Shown here: positions 30,771-42,350 of the stretch, in pieces
Position numbering within the stretch: the stretch's first letter is position 1
Layout of the letters: every line of letters starts with the position of its first letter
Source of the DNA: Azolla caroliniana
Lineage: Eukaryota > Polypodiophyta
Length of the DNA stretch: 64,000 bases
Reading direction: 5' to 3'
Assembly (NCBI GenBank): GCA_043228905.1
Contig: JBHGNT010000015.1
Coordinates: forward strand, 6,262,001 to 6,326,000
Position numbers and translations under genes: made by a program
Notes under the pieces: model-generated
The model's database searches: none
Told to the model about the DNA's origin: nothing
Seen by the model: only the letters and a program-made list of their open reading frames with translations

Positions 30771-31092
30771 TCACAAGTGGAAGGATCGCGCATAAATGGA
30801 AGGATAAGGAATATTTTGGTTGATTTTAGTACTTTTTCAATGATTTTACAAAACACATTGATACCAGTATCATACATGTTCAAATAAACTATGAAAAAGG
30901 TTAAAAATCCACTATTTTCGTGATTTAGAAATAAATAAATAAAGAGGAATTTCAAAAAGTTACATTCTCAATTTATATCACAAACTTTACAACCAATGTT
31001 ATTTTATAAGAAATGATTTTTTAGAAATCATAAGAATTCAAAACACATGCTTTTATATTACTTGATTTGTTACAAGCGGAATGTAGTTACAC
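30771..31092. other. No gene; AT-rich
   Basis: Spacer between the satellite and the 3' end of the DUF7869-type gene. A small minus ORF overlaps it without recognisable content. Confidence 0.5.
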
Positions 31093-33880
31093 TTAATAGC
31101 CAAAATTACATTCATGATCACTACTATAACTAATATACAATGACGATTCCTCCTCGTCATCCTCGGATGTACCAATCAGTGCATTATCTTCGTCATAAAC
31201 CAAATGGTTTGACTCTAGATTATATGTAGTAGATCTCGTTTGCCTTCAACTCGAGCCAACTTGTAGACCTGGTAAATTTTCTTTTATTATATCTATTGTT
31301 AACTTCCTTAATCGTCTGGCTTTTGTAAGCGTGAAGTCGTACATGATGATATCCACATAAGAGATATCAAGGGTCAAGGTGTTACAAATGTTTCGCTTCC
31401 TCTTCCTACCTCCCCTTGTCGTTGGGCATTCAATCATCTCCAATGTATACTTACCTGTAAAAGCATTTGCACTTCTAGTGTTGTACCAATGAACGTTTAT
31501 AGACTTGATCGTGTTTTCTATTTCATGCATTAGCACTTCTAGAATTTTACCAACCCAAAATTGGTGGCCATGTGAGTTCTCATCAGCCGGCGTTGCAATC
31601 AACATCCCTGCCGCGAGCTCTTGCGAATTGCCTTGCCATCTAGCTTCGGTTGCTTTGGTCATCCTTGGTCCCACATAAATGTCTCTTTGTTGTGGATGGA
31701 CCAAATTGTCATTAATCTCATTTGCTAGTTGCTCTGGAGTTTTATTTACACGATCATGTTGTAGCGACCATGTGAATGGCGTTTCCAAATTCCAATTATC
31801 ACCAAATACACAATTGTCTATAATTCCTTTCTGATCGCTAAAAAATACATCCCACCATGACATGTCTTGTTGTGCAGCATATTTCAGGGCGGCCTCAATA
31901 TGCTTTCTTTTTTCTTCTAACTAAGGCTTGGAGTCATAACCGTTTTTGTTCCGATACCAAGTCACTATGCAACTATTCTTTCTTCTCAATTGGCATTTGT
32001 TTAGCTCCATGGACAATTGTACTCAACATACAAAGTGATAATTGGCAACCACCTTCAGGTTCCCATGTTGTAGAAGATGATTATTGTTTAGCATACAAAA
32101 GTGTAGAACCACTTATTTCATTTTTCTTTATCATAAAAATGTGATTGAAGCTTATATTGTTTAACTTGGCGAGCACTTTAACATTCCCAACACCCCCATC
32201 TGATATATATCTCTTAAAGTCATATACCTCCTTCAAGTGTAACACTTTTGGGCGTGGTGTATATGCATCACAAATGACATCAAATAGTTTTGGTAATATG
32301 AAAGCATCATGCCGAGACAACTATCTAGAGAATGTACTAAGCATCTGATCTATATGATCATGTGTGTGGCCAACCAAAAGAAAATTGACTTTCACTTTTC
32401 TAAACAATCCTTGGTTGACCAACATACTTAGATAGCCAAACATAGTTGAATTTTTGTTCTCTCTAGTAGTATTGTCCAATTGAATGTATAGAACAGGGGG
32501 GAACGGTTGGCCCCAAGACATCAAAACTCGGTGAATCACTGTAACTGTTAGGTTCTAGGTTCATTGTGAACATTGGGGTATGTAATGAAGACGTGAGGTC
32601 CAACTGACCTATTATAAGCCAAGCATCCCACCAAGTGCATTTGAACAAGGCATTCATCATTGACGTCTTTGGGGACCCTCCGCATATGCGGCAAGCACAT
32701 CTTCTTCTGGTTCATGCCATCTATCATTAAGCACATGTATTGTTCAGGCCTCTTCAAACACTTCTCTCTATGATGCATCACCTTCTTTCGTTCTAACGAT
32801 TGTACCTCACGATGCTTCTGTAGTAACTTCTTACTCATATCCTTTTCCATTGATGTCTTTGCACCTTCAGCCAAACTTTTAAGATTTGCACAAATGGAGC
32901 AATACCCCATGCGTACTTTACGTGGAATGATAACATTTGAAAACCGAGCTCTCCATAATCTTGTGAATTGGCTATATGTGACAGATTTATTACGTGAGCC
33001 CACCATATCAGATCAATAGACATCATAAACTTCCCAACATGTGTAATTATCTGAGAGGTGCATCCTACCTGTAGTGGGCATTACTTCACAATTTAACTGA
33101 AAGTAACTTTTCACCCAAACTTTTCACCCAACAAATAGCATGTCTTCCAATTGCACCTTTCATACTTGGAACCTCTTTACACTTGAGCATTTGATCCCCG
33201 CTAAGTAGACGTTGTTGTACTTTATGTAGCCGCATGTTACTAACGCATAACGCAATTTTGAATGCAACTCTACATATTTGTTGCGCATGGAAGATATAAT
33301 ACTCGAATGATACTTTGATCCCCGTACATTTGTCAGACACTAGTTGCATATGTGACCCGAGGTAAGTGTCTTGCTCATCACCAGTCATCGAAAAATAGTA
33401 TCGCCTTAATTCTCGCAACTTTGATTTTCCAATCATAGACATACAACCACGGGCACAACATATTTTTTTGACATCAAATCCAATCTGCTTATCTGATGTC
33501 ACCAAGTTAAATCTAGCCAGACGAATTTTTCGTGGGATTCTTCTAATATGCATAGGGTTTCCAGATTTCTCTTCCTGCATAGAAGTTGGTGTAACCTTGT
33601 TATTATCTAATTCTTTGTTGTGACCATCGCCCATGATATTCGATGTTTCATTGGCACTACCTTCATTCTCCGTATCTTTATTAATATCGTATTCTTCAAT
33701 AGAGAACACTTCACATGTGTCATTATTCATTCACATGCGTTGTAGGTGAAGATGAGCTCAAACAATATTCTTCGATAGAAAATGGTGAGTCTGTCGACAG
33801 ACAATACTCTTCGGTAGAAAATAAAGAGTCTGATGACAAACAATATTCTTCAATCGAGAACGATGAGTCTTCACTCATGG
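31093..33880 (-). pseudogene. DUF7869-type transposase-like protein
   Basis: Minus-strand gene of about 900 codons in several frames. The start at 33880 gives an acidic N-terminus with three copies of FSxEEYCLS and a fourth FSIEEYDI after a frameshift. Next is the cysteine region CCARGCMSMIGKSKLRELRR, then YSQFTRLWRARFSNV with CSICANL. The core has CLMIDGMNQKKMCLPH (first acidic residue), LYIQLDNTTRENKN (second) and FLLVGHTHDHIDQML, the order seen in DUF7869 proteins. These are thought to be DDE-like transposases. The C-terminal part (31246-31863) ends in an acidic tail after a TGA. No terminal repeats located. Confidence 0.6.
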
Positions 33881-34390
33881 CTTAAGGTCCACACTGAGCT
33901 CTTTAAGTTATGTGCTTGGGCTAATATAAAAAACTGATAATCTCCTCTCTAAACATAAACTCCCTCAATATAATGTCTATATTATTTAATATTATATTAA
34001 CACAATAAATAAAGATATTATTTTTAATATAATAATTTTATTCAACATATAAATAATTACTTAAACTAGTTATTATAAAGTTGAATCAATTATATTTTAT
34101 ACCTTATTAATCCTATATAATATATAATTTAAATTAAATTAACTTTAGCCATGAAGTATAATATAATTACAATCATTACCAAGCCATATATATGTTGGTT
34201 TAAAGTTAAAATCATTGGTTAATTAATGGCACCCATATTTAATATAGAACTTCTCAATCATTGTTTCATTCATGCCCACCATTTTAAATAGGGAAAAGTA
34301 CAAGATACCCCTAGAAGTTCGTCTATTTACCAGAATGCCCCTAGAAGTTCCAAATTTACCAAACTACCCCTATGTCCAAAAAATTACACT
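33881..34390. other. No gene; AT-rich spacer
   Basis: Non-coding. Two near-repeats of 'CCCCTAGAAGTTC' (34305-34350) are the only pattern seen. Copia coding starts at its right edge. Confidence 0.5.
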
Positions 34391-35002
34391 TTATAAAGTA
34401 ATTATACACTCATGCAAGTAATGGAGCTCGTGCAAGTCTTTCATTTCAAATCTGCCAGAGAGAAGTGTTTTGACCTTCTTAAATTCGGCGGGATCCTTTC
34501 CTCCGATGACCAAATCATCCACGTATAGGATGATGAAAATCGGGCTATCGGACTCGTTTCGAATGTACAGAGAATTATCCGATTTTGACATTCGAAATCC
34601 GATTTGATGAAGATATTGCGTGATCTTCGAATGCGATGCATGCGGTGGTTGTTTGAGGCCGTAGAGAGGCTTCTTGAATCGGCACACAACGTTTGGATGA
34701 TTACGCAATTCAAAACCTGGTGGTTGGATCATGTACACCTTTTCTAATTTGCCTTGAAGAAAGGCGTTCTTGACGTTCATCTGGTGGAAGTGCCACCCTT
34801 TTGCTGCCGTGATTGCAATCACGGTCTGCACAGTTGTCATCTTTGCCACGGGGGCAAATATCTCTTCGTAGCCAACTCCCTGCATTTGTGCATATCCTTT
34901 CACAACGAGCCGTGCTTTGAAACGATTTATGGAGCCGTCGGCATTGTCTTTCACTTTGTAAATCCATCGACAATTGTTACTCGTAAGAGTTGTACGGGGC
35001 AA
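34391..35002 (-). pseudogene. copia E reverse transcriptase fragment
   Basis: An uninterrupted 203-codon frame: CRWIYKVKDNADGSINRFKA, VKNAFLQGKLEKVYM, then CRFKKPLYGLKQPPHAS, and IILYVDDLVIGGKD with the YVDD active site. Integrase before it and RNase H after it are absent. Its closest relative in the window is copia C (41138-42350). A few residues differ from the norm (LKQPPHASH for LKQAPRAWH). Being open but isolated, it is a fragment rather than a gene. Confidence 0.85.
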
Positions 35003-35032
35003 TATAAGGGTAAAATACGTTGAAGGGGTTGT

Positions 35033-35731
35033 TCGGTATGTCTAATTTATATGAGTGCAAGGATGAGTATGTGTAAGCACATGCACAATTATGTGCATGT
35101 GACAAGAATGTAACGATCTCTTTTTGTAACAGACATATTATTACCGTTACATTATGTAGTATAAAACCCCCTTATGGGGGCACATAAAGAATATAGTTTT
35201 TTCCCCTCATTTTTGGCTTCACTCCCCACCCCAATAACACTTTTGGCACACCCTAACGGACGACCCCCTTGAGAGGAAGTCTATCCTCACTCTCCCTCTT
35301 CGTTAGATGTCTCGCTCTCTCTTTTTTATCGTAATTAGCTTACCTTAGTGGGAAGTCGATAACACTACAAGCACAGTGTCTTGGGTTTGAAACCCAATTT
35401 CTTCATCTCTCTATTATATACTTCATATATATCTCTATTTCACTAGATGCCACTGTGGAATGTAGAGGTTGAACCCATGACCACTTGGTCTCCATTGGGC
35501 AACCTTACCAATTGATCTACATCCATTTGGGCTCTCTCTCTCTCTCTCTCTCTCTCTTTGCTCCTCTAAATTTGTGTTTGGTGCAAGTGAAGACATGGAT
35601 GGTGGGTGTGCCACGAGAGGAGTAGCTTCAATATCCCCCACCCATAACCCTTCCCTTAGAGAGGAACCGTCTCTCATAACCCTAACCCTATCATAACCCT
35701 AACCCTAAGCTTCCTGCTTGTTCTTCGATGT
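35033..35731 (+). repeat. Probable LTR with promoter and antisense tRNA-like module
   Basis: Begins TGTTCGGTATG after a GAAGGGG tract and ends GTTCAACA. TAGTATAAAACCC (about 35157) looks like a TATA promoter. On the minus strand at 35455-35526 lies a tRNA-like sequence (A-box-like TAGATCAATTGG, B-box GGGTTCAACC) very close to 13082-13151. A (CT)n tract (35533-35558) and AACCCTAACCC repeats (35677-35709) follow. Boundaries are provisional. Confidence 0.4.
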
Positions 35732-36460
35732 TCAACAGCTAGCACCAAGTTGTGATCAAGGAGCACAAGGTTTCCGTCCCAAATATGTGTGTTACTACTC
35801 CTCTTCAGAAATGATTTCGGATTCTACTTCTTCATTCACATCACGGCGAATGGTGGTCCTGACTTCTACTTATGCTTCAGCTTCGAATCCATTATTCATT
35901 AATGGTTTCTATAGAACTATGAGATAAGTCTATACTTTTCCTCACCATCAACGATTACCTAGTCTTATGATTTATACTCTCTAAACTTTCCATCTCCCTG
36001 TATGTCTTTTTGTAAGGCTGTCCAGCGATTGGTCTGCTAATGCAGAGTATGGATATAGCTCATCAGGCTACGGACATAGACATCCGACATCCTACAGTCG
36101 ACGACAGAACAGTGACGGCTGGCAGCGACGGGACGGTTGGAACAAAGACGGCCGAGCGCCGGCTATCCAACAGAGCCGGCTAGACAGCCATGGACAACCA
36201 GAGGCAAACAGCCAGATGGCCCGACATCCGGCAGCCAGCGAACAGACGGCCATGGCTGAGTTGGCCGGCAGAAGGAAAACACAGTCACAGACACACACAG
36301 AGATGAGGGCCATCTCCAGTCCAACGCAACCGGCCAAGCGGTCTGGCAGCGGGCGATCGGCGACTCGGCCGGCCAAACTGATAGACAGTCGGCGATGGCG
36401 ATGGTCGACAGACGGCCAACGATTAGAAACGACCTAGACACAGACAACGACAAAAACCAA
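35732..36460 (+). other. Possible copia leader and degraded Gag start
   Basis: TTGTGATCAAGGAGCACAAG near 35748 resembles a decayed methionine-type primer site. ATG at 35810 opens a Ser/Thr-rich frame ending at 35925. Downstream the sequence is GC-rich with repeated CCGGC motifs and no recognisable domain. Confidence 0.3.
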
Positions 36461-37023
36461 GACAACAGAGAGAGAGAGAGAGAGAGAGCTACACCGAGCT
36501 CTGCCATGGGTAAAGAAGGAGAAACGGATGAAAGTGAAGAGGAAACGGAAGAAAGGAAGGAGAAGAAAAAGAACAAGAACAGAGACAAAAGAGAAACAGA
36601 GGAAAGAAGAGAAGATGAAGAGTAAAACAGAGAGGAGAAGGAGAAGAAGAACGCGGGAAAAAGACAGAGAGAAGACGTAGAAGAAGAAAAAGAAGAAAAG
36701 AAGAGAGAGAAGGGCGTATGAAGAGAAAATTTCAGAAACATAAGGGCAGATGAAATTTCGAAAACTCAAGGGCCAAAAATAGAATTTCAAAAAAAAAAAA
36801 ACCTTGAGGATAAAAATTTTAGAGACCAAGGGTACAAAATACAAAGCTCAAGTCACATGACGAAACCGAAAAATACATCGATCCGGTTTACGCATTGATC
36901 CGGCCCTACCTACGCACCGGTCTGCGTACCGGTTTACACATTCGGCCTAACCGATCGGTCCCAACTGATCCGGTCTTCGGCTTCTTCAGCCGATCCGGCC
37001 GATGTTGAGCTTGTCTCTCAACA
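36461..37023 (-). repeat. copia B 3' LTR (right end defined)
   Basis: On the minus strand it starts TGTTGAGAGACAAGCTCAAC right after the polypurine tract CTTGAGGGGGAG (37024-37035). It includes repeated CCCTTxxGTTT...GAAATTT motifs (36720-36840) and a strongly purine-rich plus strand (36511-36717). The left end was not found. Confidence 0.6.
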
Positions 37024-37074
37024 CTCCCCCTCAAGCTCAACTTGAGGCTCTTCGGGATCTTCGGGCTCACAGCT

Positions 37075-37572
37075 TCAGTTCCTCCTGGCTTCACGCCTTG
37101 CTCGCGCTCCACGACCTGTTCGACTCCGCGCGCTTCGACCCTTCCAGTCGGCTTGTCTGCTCATGTGGCCCTTATTAGCTCTTCTGTTGTTGCGGTGTTG
37201 ATGCTTCTCCTGCTGCCTTTTCTTCCGCTTGGGCCTCGGTTGATTCAGCGTATCCGAATCAAACATCCGAACCGACTCGGCTACCTCTGATCGATTTTCG
37301 CTCTCGTCCGAGTTGGTTGTCTCCAACTTGTCTTCGGTCTTCTCGCCCTTGATGGCGTCATCTTCCCCATGCGTGGCTGGCTTCGGCTCTCTCCTTTGGC
37401 TGCTCCCCTTCTGTCCGTTTCCAGACTTTTCCGCGGGTCTACCCTCGGCTTCTTCAGCCGATCCGAAGTCGAACTCGACAACCGAGTTAACCGACTCGGT
37501 GTCGTGGTCTCCGCTCCTTTCCTTCTGCCTTGCTTGGTCGTTCAGGACTGTTCTCCCCCTCAAGTTTGGCAC
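37075..37572 (-). CDS. ORF between two polypurine tracts of copia B
   Basis: 165 codons open on the minus strand, with no clear ATG at the start (a stop lies 7 codons upstream of the listed first codon). It is highly charged: acidic stretch with DHDTESVNSVVEFDFGSAEE, then a Lys/Arg-rich C-terminus (RPKRKKRQQEKHQ, RSRTGRGARARREARRN). It sits between the usual polypurine tract behind pol (37553-37564) and a second one abutting the LTR (37024-37035). No domain known. It may be an accessory ORF or chance in GC-rich DNA. Confidence 0.3.
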   Translation of the reverse strand: MPNLRGRTVLNDQARQKERSGDHDTESVNSVVEFDFGSAEEAEGRPAEKSGNGQKGSSQRREPKPATHGEDDAIKGEKTEDKLETTNSDESENRSEVAESVRMFDSDTLNQPRPKRKKRQQEKHQHRNNRRANKGHMSRQADWKGRSARSRTGRGARARREARRN

Positions 37573-37599
37573 GTCGAGGTGACGCTATCCGAGCGCACC

Positions 37600-39890
37600 T
37601 AAGAATTGCCGCAACTTGTCCAGACCAAGAGGCTTGGTGAAGATGTCGGCAGTCTGCCGATCCGTCGGAACGTACTAAAGTTCGACTTCACCGGAAAGGA
37701 CACGCTCATGGACGAAATGGTAGTGCACCTCAATGTGATTGGTCCGTGCGTGGAAAACGAGGTTTTTCGCGAGCTAGATGTTGTTGAGGTTGTCGCAGTA
37801 GATCGTCGTCGGATCTGACACCTCCTCTTGCAGGTCCCGAAGTAGCCGCTTCAACCATATGGCTTCGCATGTCGCGACAGCCGCTCCTCGGTACTCAGCT
37901 TCGGTGCTCGACAGTGCAACTGTCGGCTGCTTCTTACTACTCCACGCGATCGTGGCACTCCCGAGGGAGAACGCGTATCCGGACGTGGATCGGCGATCGG
38001 CCGCGTTGCCAGCCCAATCAGCATCGGTGTAGCCGACTAACTGTGCGGCTGCACCGGTCCGATATAACAGTCCCCGGTCCTTAGTGCCGTTGACATACCG
38101 AAGTATGCGTTGTGCACACTGGAGGTGCTCCTCGGTAGGTCGCGCCATGAACTGACTGATCACTCCGACCGGATAACTAAGGTCGGGTCGGGTGATGGTC
38201 AAGTATATGAGGCTTCCGACAATTTGTCGGAACCTCGTCGGGTCACATACCTTTCCCGTATCGGGACGAAGCTTGACGGTTCTGTCCAAAGGAGTCGAGA
38301 CAGACTTATAGTTGGCCATCCCGAATTTGAAGAGCATACTCAGCACATAATGACGTTGGCTGATCAATATGACTTCGGGGGTACGGATCACTTCGATCCC
38401 GAGGAAGTAATGAAGGTCCCCCAGATCCTTCATGTCGAACGATGCCGCAAGCTGGAGCTTCACGCGGTCAATTTCACCTAGGTCGGTGCCAGTGATGACC
38501 AAGTCATCAACATATAGTAAAATACTAACCGGTCCGAGTCGACCTTTCCGGATGAACAGGGAAGAGTCCGATTTTGACGTGACGAAGCCCATCCGACGCA
38601 GTTGTTGCGTGATCTTCACGTTCCAGGCACGCGGGGCTTGCTTCAGTCCGTAAAGGGACTTCTTCAGTCGGCATACTGCCGAGGAGTTTGTTCCGGAGTG
38701 AAATCCGGGGGCTTGTACCATGTACACCTGTTCCTCAAGGTCACCTTGCAGGAACGCATTCTTTACATCCATCTGATGTAAGTGCCACCCTTTCACCGCA
38801 ACTACTGCGAGCAAAACACGGACGGTCGTCATTTTCACGACCGGCACAAACGTCTGATCATAGTCGATGCCGTGTTTCTGCGCGTAGCCCTTTGCCACTA
38901 GCCAAGCCTTGTACCGGTTGACCGAGCCATCGGTGTTGTACTTGACCTTGTACACCCACCTACACCCGATCGGTTTTACCCCTCTTGGTGCGTCAACCAA
39001 GTCCCAGGTCTCGTTCTCCGCCAATGCGTGCATCTCTTCCTCCATCGCGGCACGCCAATTCGCGTCTTTAGTCGCTTCTGCGTAGCTCTCCGGCTCACGC
39101 ACTTCCGCTACACGGATCATGTACACATAATGATGCGCCATGTACTCCTTGTATCCGAACCGCAAAACAGGATTCTTCTGGCGGGTAGATCGGCGTAATC
39201 TCACATTAGCCGATGTCGAGGCCTTCTCGGTCGACGCGGACTTCACCTTTAAAGACCCATCACCAGTTCCCTCGGAGTCGGACTCGCGTCGGTCTGACTC
39301 GTTCCTATCCGTGCCGGAATCCGACACCTTCTTCTTCCCTTTCTCTTTGCGCGTAAGCCGTCTCCTCGGCTTCCTGCACGGGGAATGCACGGCCGAGTCT
39401 CCACTACTCGCCGGCTCTTCATCGGACTGATCGTACCGACTCAGTCGTCCAATCGGTCTACTTAAACAGAGTGAAATCGGACTCACTTCGCGGGTCTCGA
39501 TTTCGGGCTCATCCGGAGGCACCTCGGCCTCGCTGACCTCATTGTCAGAACTCGGATTGGAGTCGAGGTTCGGAGTCGAGGGCTGGTACCAGGACGCGAA
39601 CTCGTCAAACACAACGTCGCGGCTAACACGCGCTTGTTTGGTGCGAGGGTTATAGCACTTATAACCCTTCTGCTCGTCCGAGTAACTGACCAAGATGCAT
39701 TTCTCGGCCTTTGCGTCCAGCTTCCTCCTTTTCTCCTTTGGTACATGCACATACGCAATGCTACCAAACACCCTCAAGTGTCGCAAGTTCGGCTTCGTTC
39801 CGAAATATAGCTCGTGCGCCGACATTTTGTCTCCGATCCGGTTCTGGATGTATACCGCGGTCCTTACCGCCTCGGCCAAGAAGGCACCTA
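37600..39890 (-). pseudogene. copia B integrase end, reverse transcriptase, RNase H
   Basis: A long open frame begins within integrase at FLAEAVRTAVYIQNRIG, continues through GSIAYVHVPKEKRRKLDAK, a Ser/Glu-rich linker, then the reverse transcriptase (CRWVYKVKYNTDGSVNRYKA, VKNAFLQGDLEEQVYMVQ, LLYVDDLVITG) and RNase H (GYTDADWAG, ALSSTEAEYRGA, YCDNLNNI). TAG at 37774 replaces an expected Gln; the frame then continues through TADIFTKPLGL to about 37603. Apart from that stop it is well preserved and GC-rich. Its missing Gag-protease-integrase half lies next door in the opposite orientation. Confidence 0.85.
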
Positions 39891-41137
39891 AGTGATGCCG
39901 ACAGCAACTCTGGACCCTCCGGAAATAGGGGGAGTCGAAGCGATGAGAACCGGCAAGGAAAGGCCATCGCGGAGTGCTGGTATTGTGGCAAGAAAGGCCA
40001 CAGGGAAAGTGAGTGCTGGAAGAAGCGCGCCGGTTCCGGAAACGGCTCCGGACATACCGACAAGGGAAATCGGCAGCGATCGCACTACACCGAAGACTCC
40101 GGGAGTGTCGGAGAAGGGTCTGCCTTCGTGACGAGACACGAATCAAAATCAATGAAACGGACCACCCCGAGATCGGACGAGGTGTGGTACGTAGACTCAG
40201 GCGCGTCAAACCACATGTCGAGCCATAAGGAGTGGTTCTCGTACCTTGAAAAACCGATACAACCTGGAGTAGTCGCAATTGGAGACGACACTCCGCATCC
40301 GATCGTGAATGTCGGAGAAGTTCCCCTTAGCCACGTCGAGCAGAAAGGGAAATTCATGAACGTGTTGCACATTCTGACAATCACGAAGAATTTGGTCTCG
40401 GTCGGACCGATCGTTGACCAAGGGATGGAGGTTCGGTTTACACACCTCGGGTGCTTCATTGAGGAAGAAGGCCGTGTGATTGCGCAAGGGCGCAGAGAAG
40501 GGAGGATGTTCATCCTCGATTCCACTGACGGCGGCATCGTAATGTTCGCGAAGGGACAAAAAGCCGAGTCGGACATCGACTTGTGGCACAAGCGGATAGG
40601 CCACGTCAACTACCAGCGGCTTCAAGATCTGCAATCGAAATAGGTAGTGTTCGGATTGCCCAAATTTAGTGGCCGAAAGGCAGAAATTTGTGAAGCCTGC
40701 CAGCTCGGGAAGCAACACCGACTTCCTTTTCCCAACGAGCGAAACCGGAGCCGGAACAAGCTCGACCTTATACACTCCGATGTATGGGGGCCGGCACAAA
40801 ACGTTAGTCTTGGCGGGAGCCAGTATTTCGTCTCCTTCATCGACGACCACACGCGGCACAGGTGGATCTACCTCATTGAGAGGAAGAGCGAAGTCTTCGC
40901 CTGTTTCCGGGACCTCAAAGGGTTCGTGGAAATGGAAACGGGACGAAAGATCAAGTGCCTGCGGTCGGATGGCGGGAAAGAGTACTTTTCTGGTCAATTC
41001 AACGGTTATCTACAACAAATGGGAATTCGGCGCGAATTCAGTTGTAGATACACGCCGGAGCAAAACGGCGTGGCCGAGAGGAAGAATCGGTCAGTTGTGG
41101 AAGCGGCACGGGCAATGCTGGAGGAGAATTGTCGGAT
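39891..41137 (+). pseudogene. copia Gag knuckle, protease and integrase N-half, inverted relative to pol
   Basis: On the plus strand: zinc knuckle CWYCGKKGHRESEC (about 39980), retropepsin VWYVDSGASNHMS with an intact Asp-Ser-Gly (about 40187), pre-integrase LWHKRIGHVNY, a TAG at 40641, then CEACQLGKQHRLPF, LIHSDVWGP and SDGGKEYF, ending NGVAERKNRSVV and ARAMLEEN. That last point is where copia B's minus-strand integrase resumes. Composition matches copia B. Both ends share TGTCGG. It is interpreted as the missing half of copia B, inverted. The upstream part of Gag is absent. Confidence 0.8.
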
Positions 41138-42350
41138 TTTGACATTTGGAAGCCGATTCGATGAAGATATTGTGTTATCTTCAAGTGCCAAGCACGTGGT
41201 GCTTGCTTAAGGCCGTAGAGAGGCTTCTTGAGTCTGCAGATGGCTTTTAGATAAATGTTGGATTCGAAGCTGGGTGGTTGTACCATGTACACCTCCTCTT
41301 CTAATTCACCTTGAAGAAAAGCGTTATTGACATCCATCTGGTGGAGGTGCCACCCTTTCGCTGCTGCAAGCGCTATCACGGTTCACACAGTTTTCATCTT
41401 TGCCACCGGGGCAAAGGTCTCTTCATAGTCGACGCCATGTGTTTGTGCGTAGCCCTTTGCTACGAGTCAAGCTTTGTAGTGGTTGACAGAACTGTCGGCA
41501 TTATACTTCACTTTGTATATCCATCCACAACCGATTGCCTTCTTGTGCGGTGAGTGAGGGACGAGATCCCATGTCTCATTCTTGCTGAGAGCTTGCATCT
41601 CCTCATTCATCGCTTCAACCCATCGCGGATCTTTAGCAGCTTCAACAAAGCTCTCCGGTTCTCAAACTGTTGCCACCTTCATCATAAAGGCATAGTGGTA
41701 TGCCATATAGTCATTGTAGCCGAATCAACTAACCAGATTCTTCTCTCGAGTGGAGTGATGGAGTTTCTCATTTGCCGATGTGAGTGCTTTCTCAACTCTG
41801 GGTGACCTCGTAAGAGACACATCAAAGCCATCGAACTCACTATCGAGTGGATGAGTCGATTTGTTGCCGTCAAAGTGATCATCTTCATAATCCGGCATTT
41901 TGGCCTTCCCTTTGTCCATCTTTGGACTTGGCCGAGATGTGCTTTGGTTGCTCGGAGGCTCTTGTGGTCCGCTCAATCTAGTTGAGATCGGACTCTCTTC
42001 GAGTATTGAACTTAGTTGATCATTGTCTTCTGTGTTGTCGAGGTTGTTCGTAGATGGCTCGGGAGGAGTCGGCTCAGGTTTGTACCATGATGTCGATTTG
42101 TCAAAGACGACATCCCGACTTACACGAGTCTTCCAAGTAGAGGGGTTGAAGCACTTGTACCCCTTTTGCTCCAGTGAGTACCCCACGAGGATGCACTTCT
42201 CTGATTTTGGGTCAAGCTTCTACCGCTTCTCATCGGGAATGTGCATGTATGCAATGGAGCTGAATATCCTTACAAGGGATAGGTCTGGCTTCTTCCTATA
42301 GTATTTCTTGTGCACTCTGGATGTTGTGCACCGGTTCATGAGGTAGACGG
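41138..42350 (-). pseudogene. copia C: integrase end to reverse transcriptase start, four TGA stops
   Basis: One minus-strand frame runs from VYLMNRCTTSRVHKKY (integrase C-terminal region) through SLEQKGYKCFNPSTWKTRV, a Ser/Pro/Asp linker, GWIYKVKYNADSSVNHYKA and DVNNAFLQGELEEEVYMVQ to QYLHRIGFQMSKSD. TGA stops at 41725, 41662, 41467 and 41383 all stand where Arg is expected, consistent with CGA to TGA. The left end abuts the inverted copia segment in mid reverse transcriptase. The right end is cut by the LTR of A1 at 42351. Confidence 0.85.

Noticed and set aside
35677-35709. Interstitial telomere tract
   Set aside because: Only four CCCTAA-type units in two pairs; too short to be more than a telo-box-like motif.
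36163-36741. 192-codon minus-strand ORF with Ser/Leu/Phe repeats
   Set aside because: It is the translation of a polypyrimidine strand in an LTR; low complexity only.
40206-40997. 263-codon minus-strand ORF
   Set aside because: Antisense to the plus-strand copia protease and integrase, which show conserved motifs in order.
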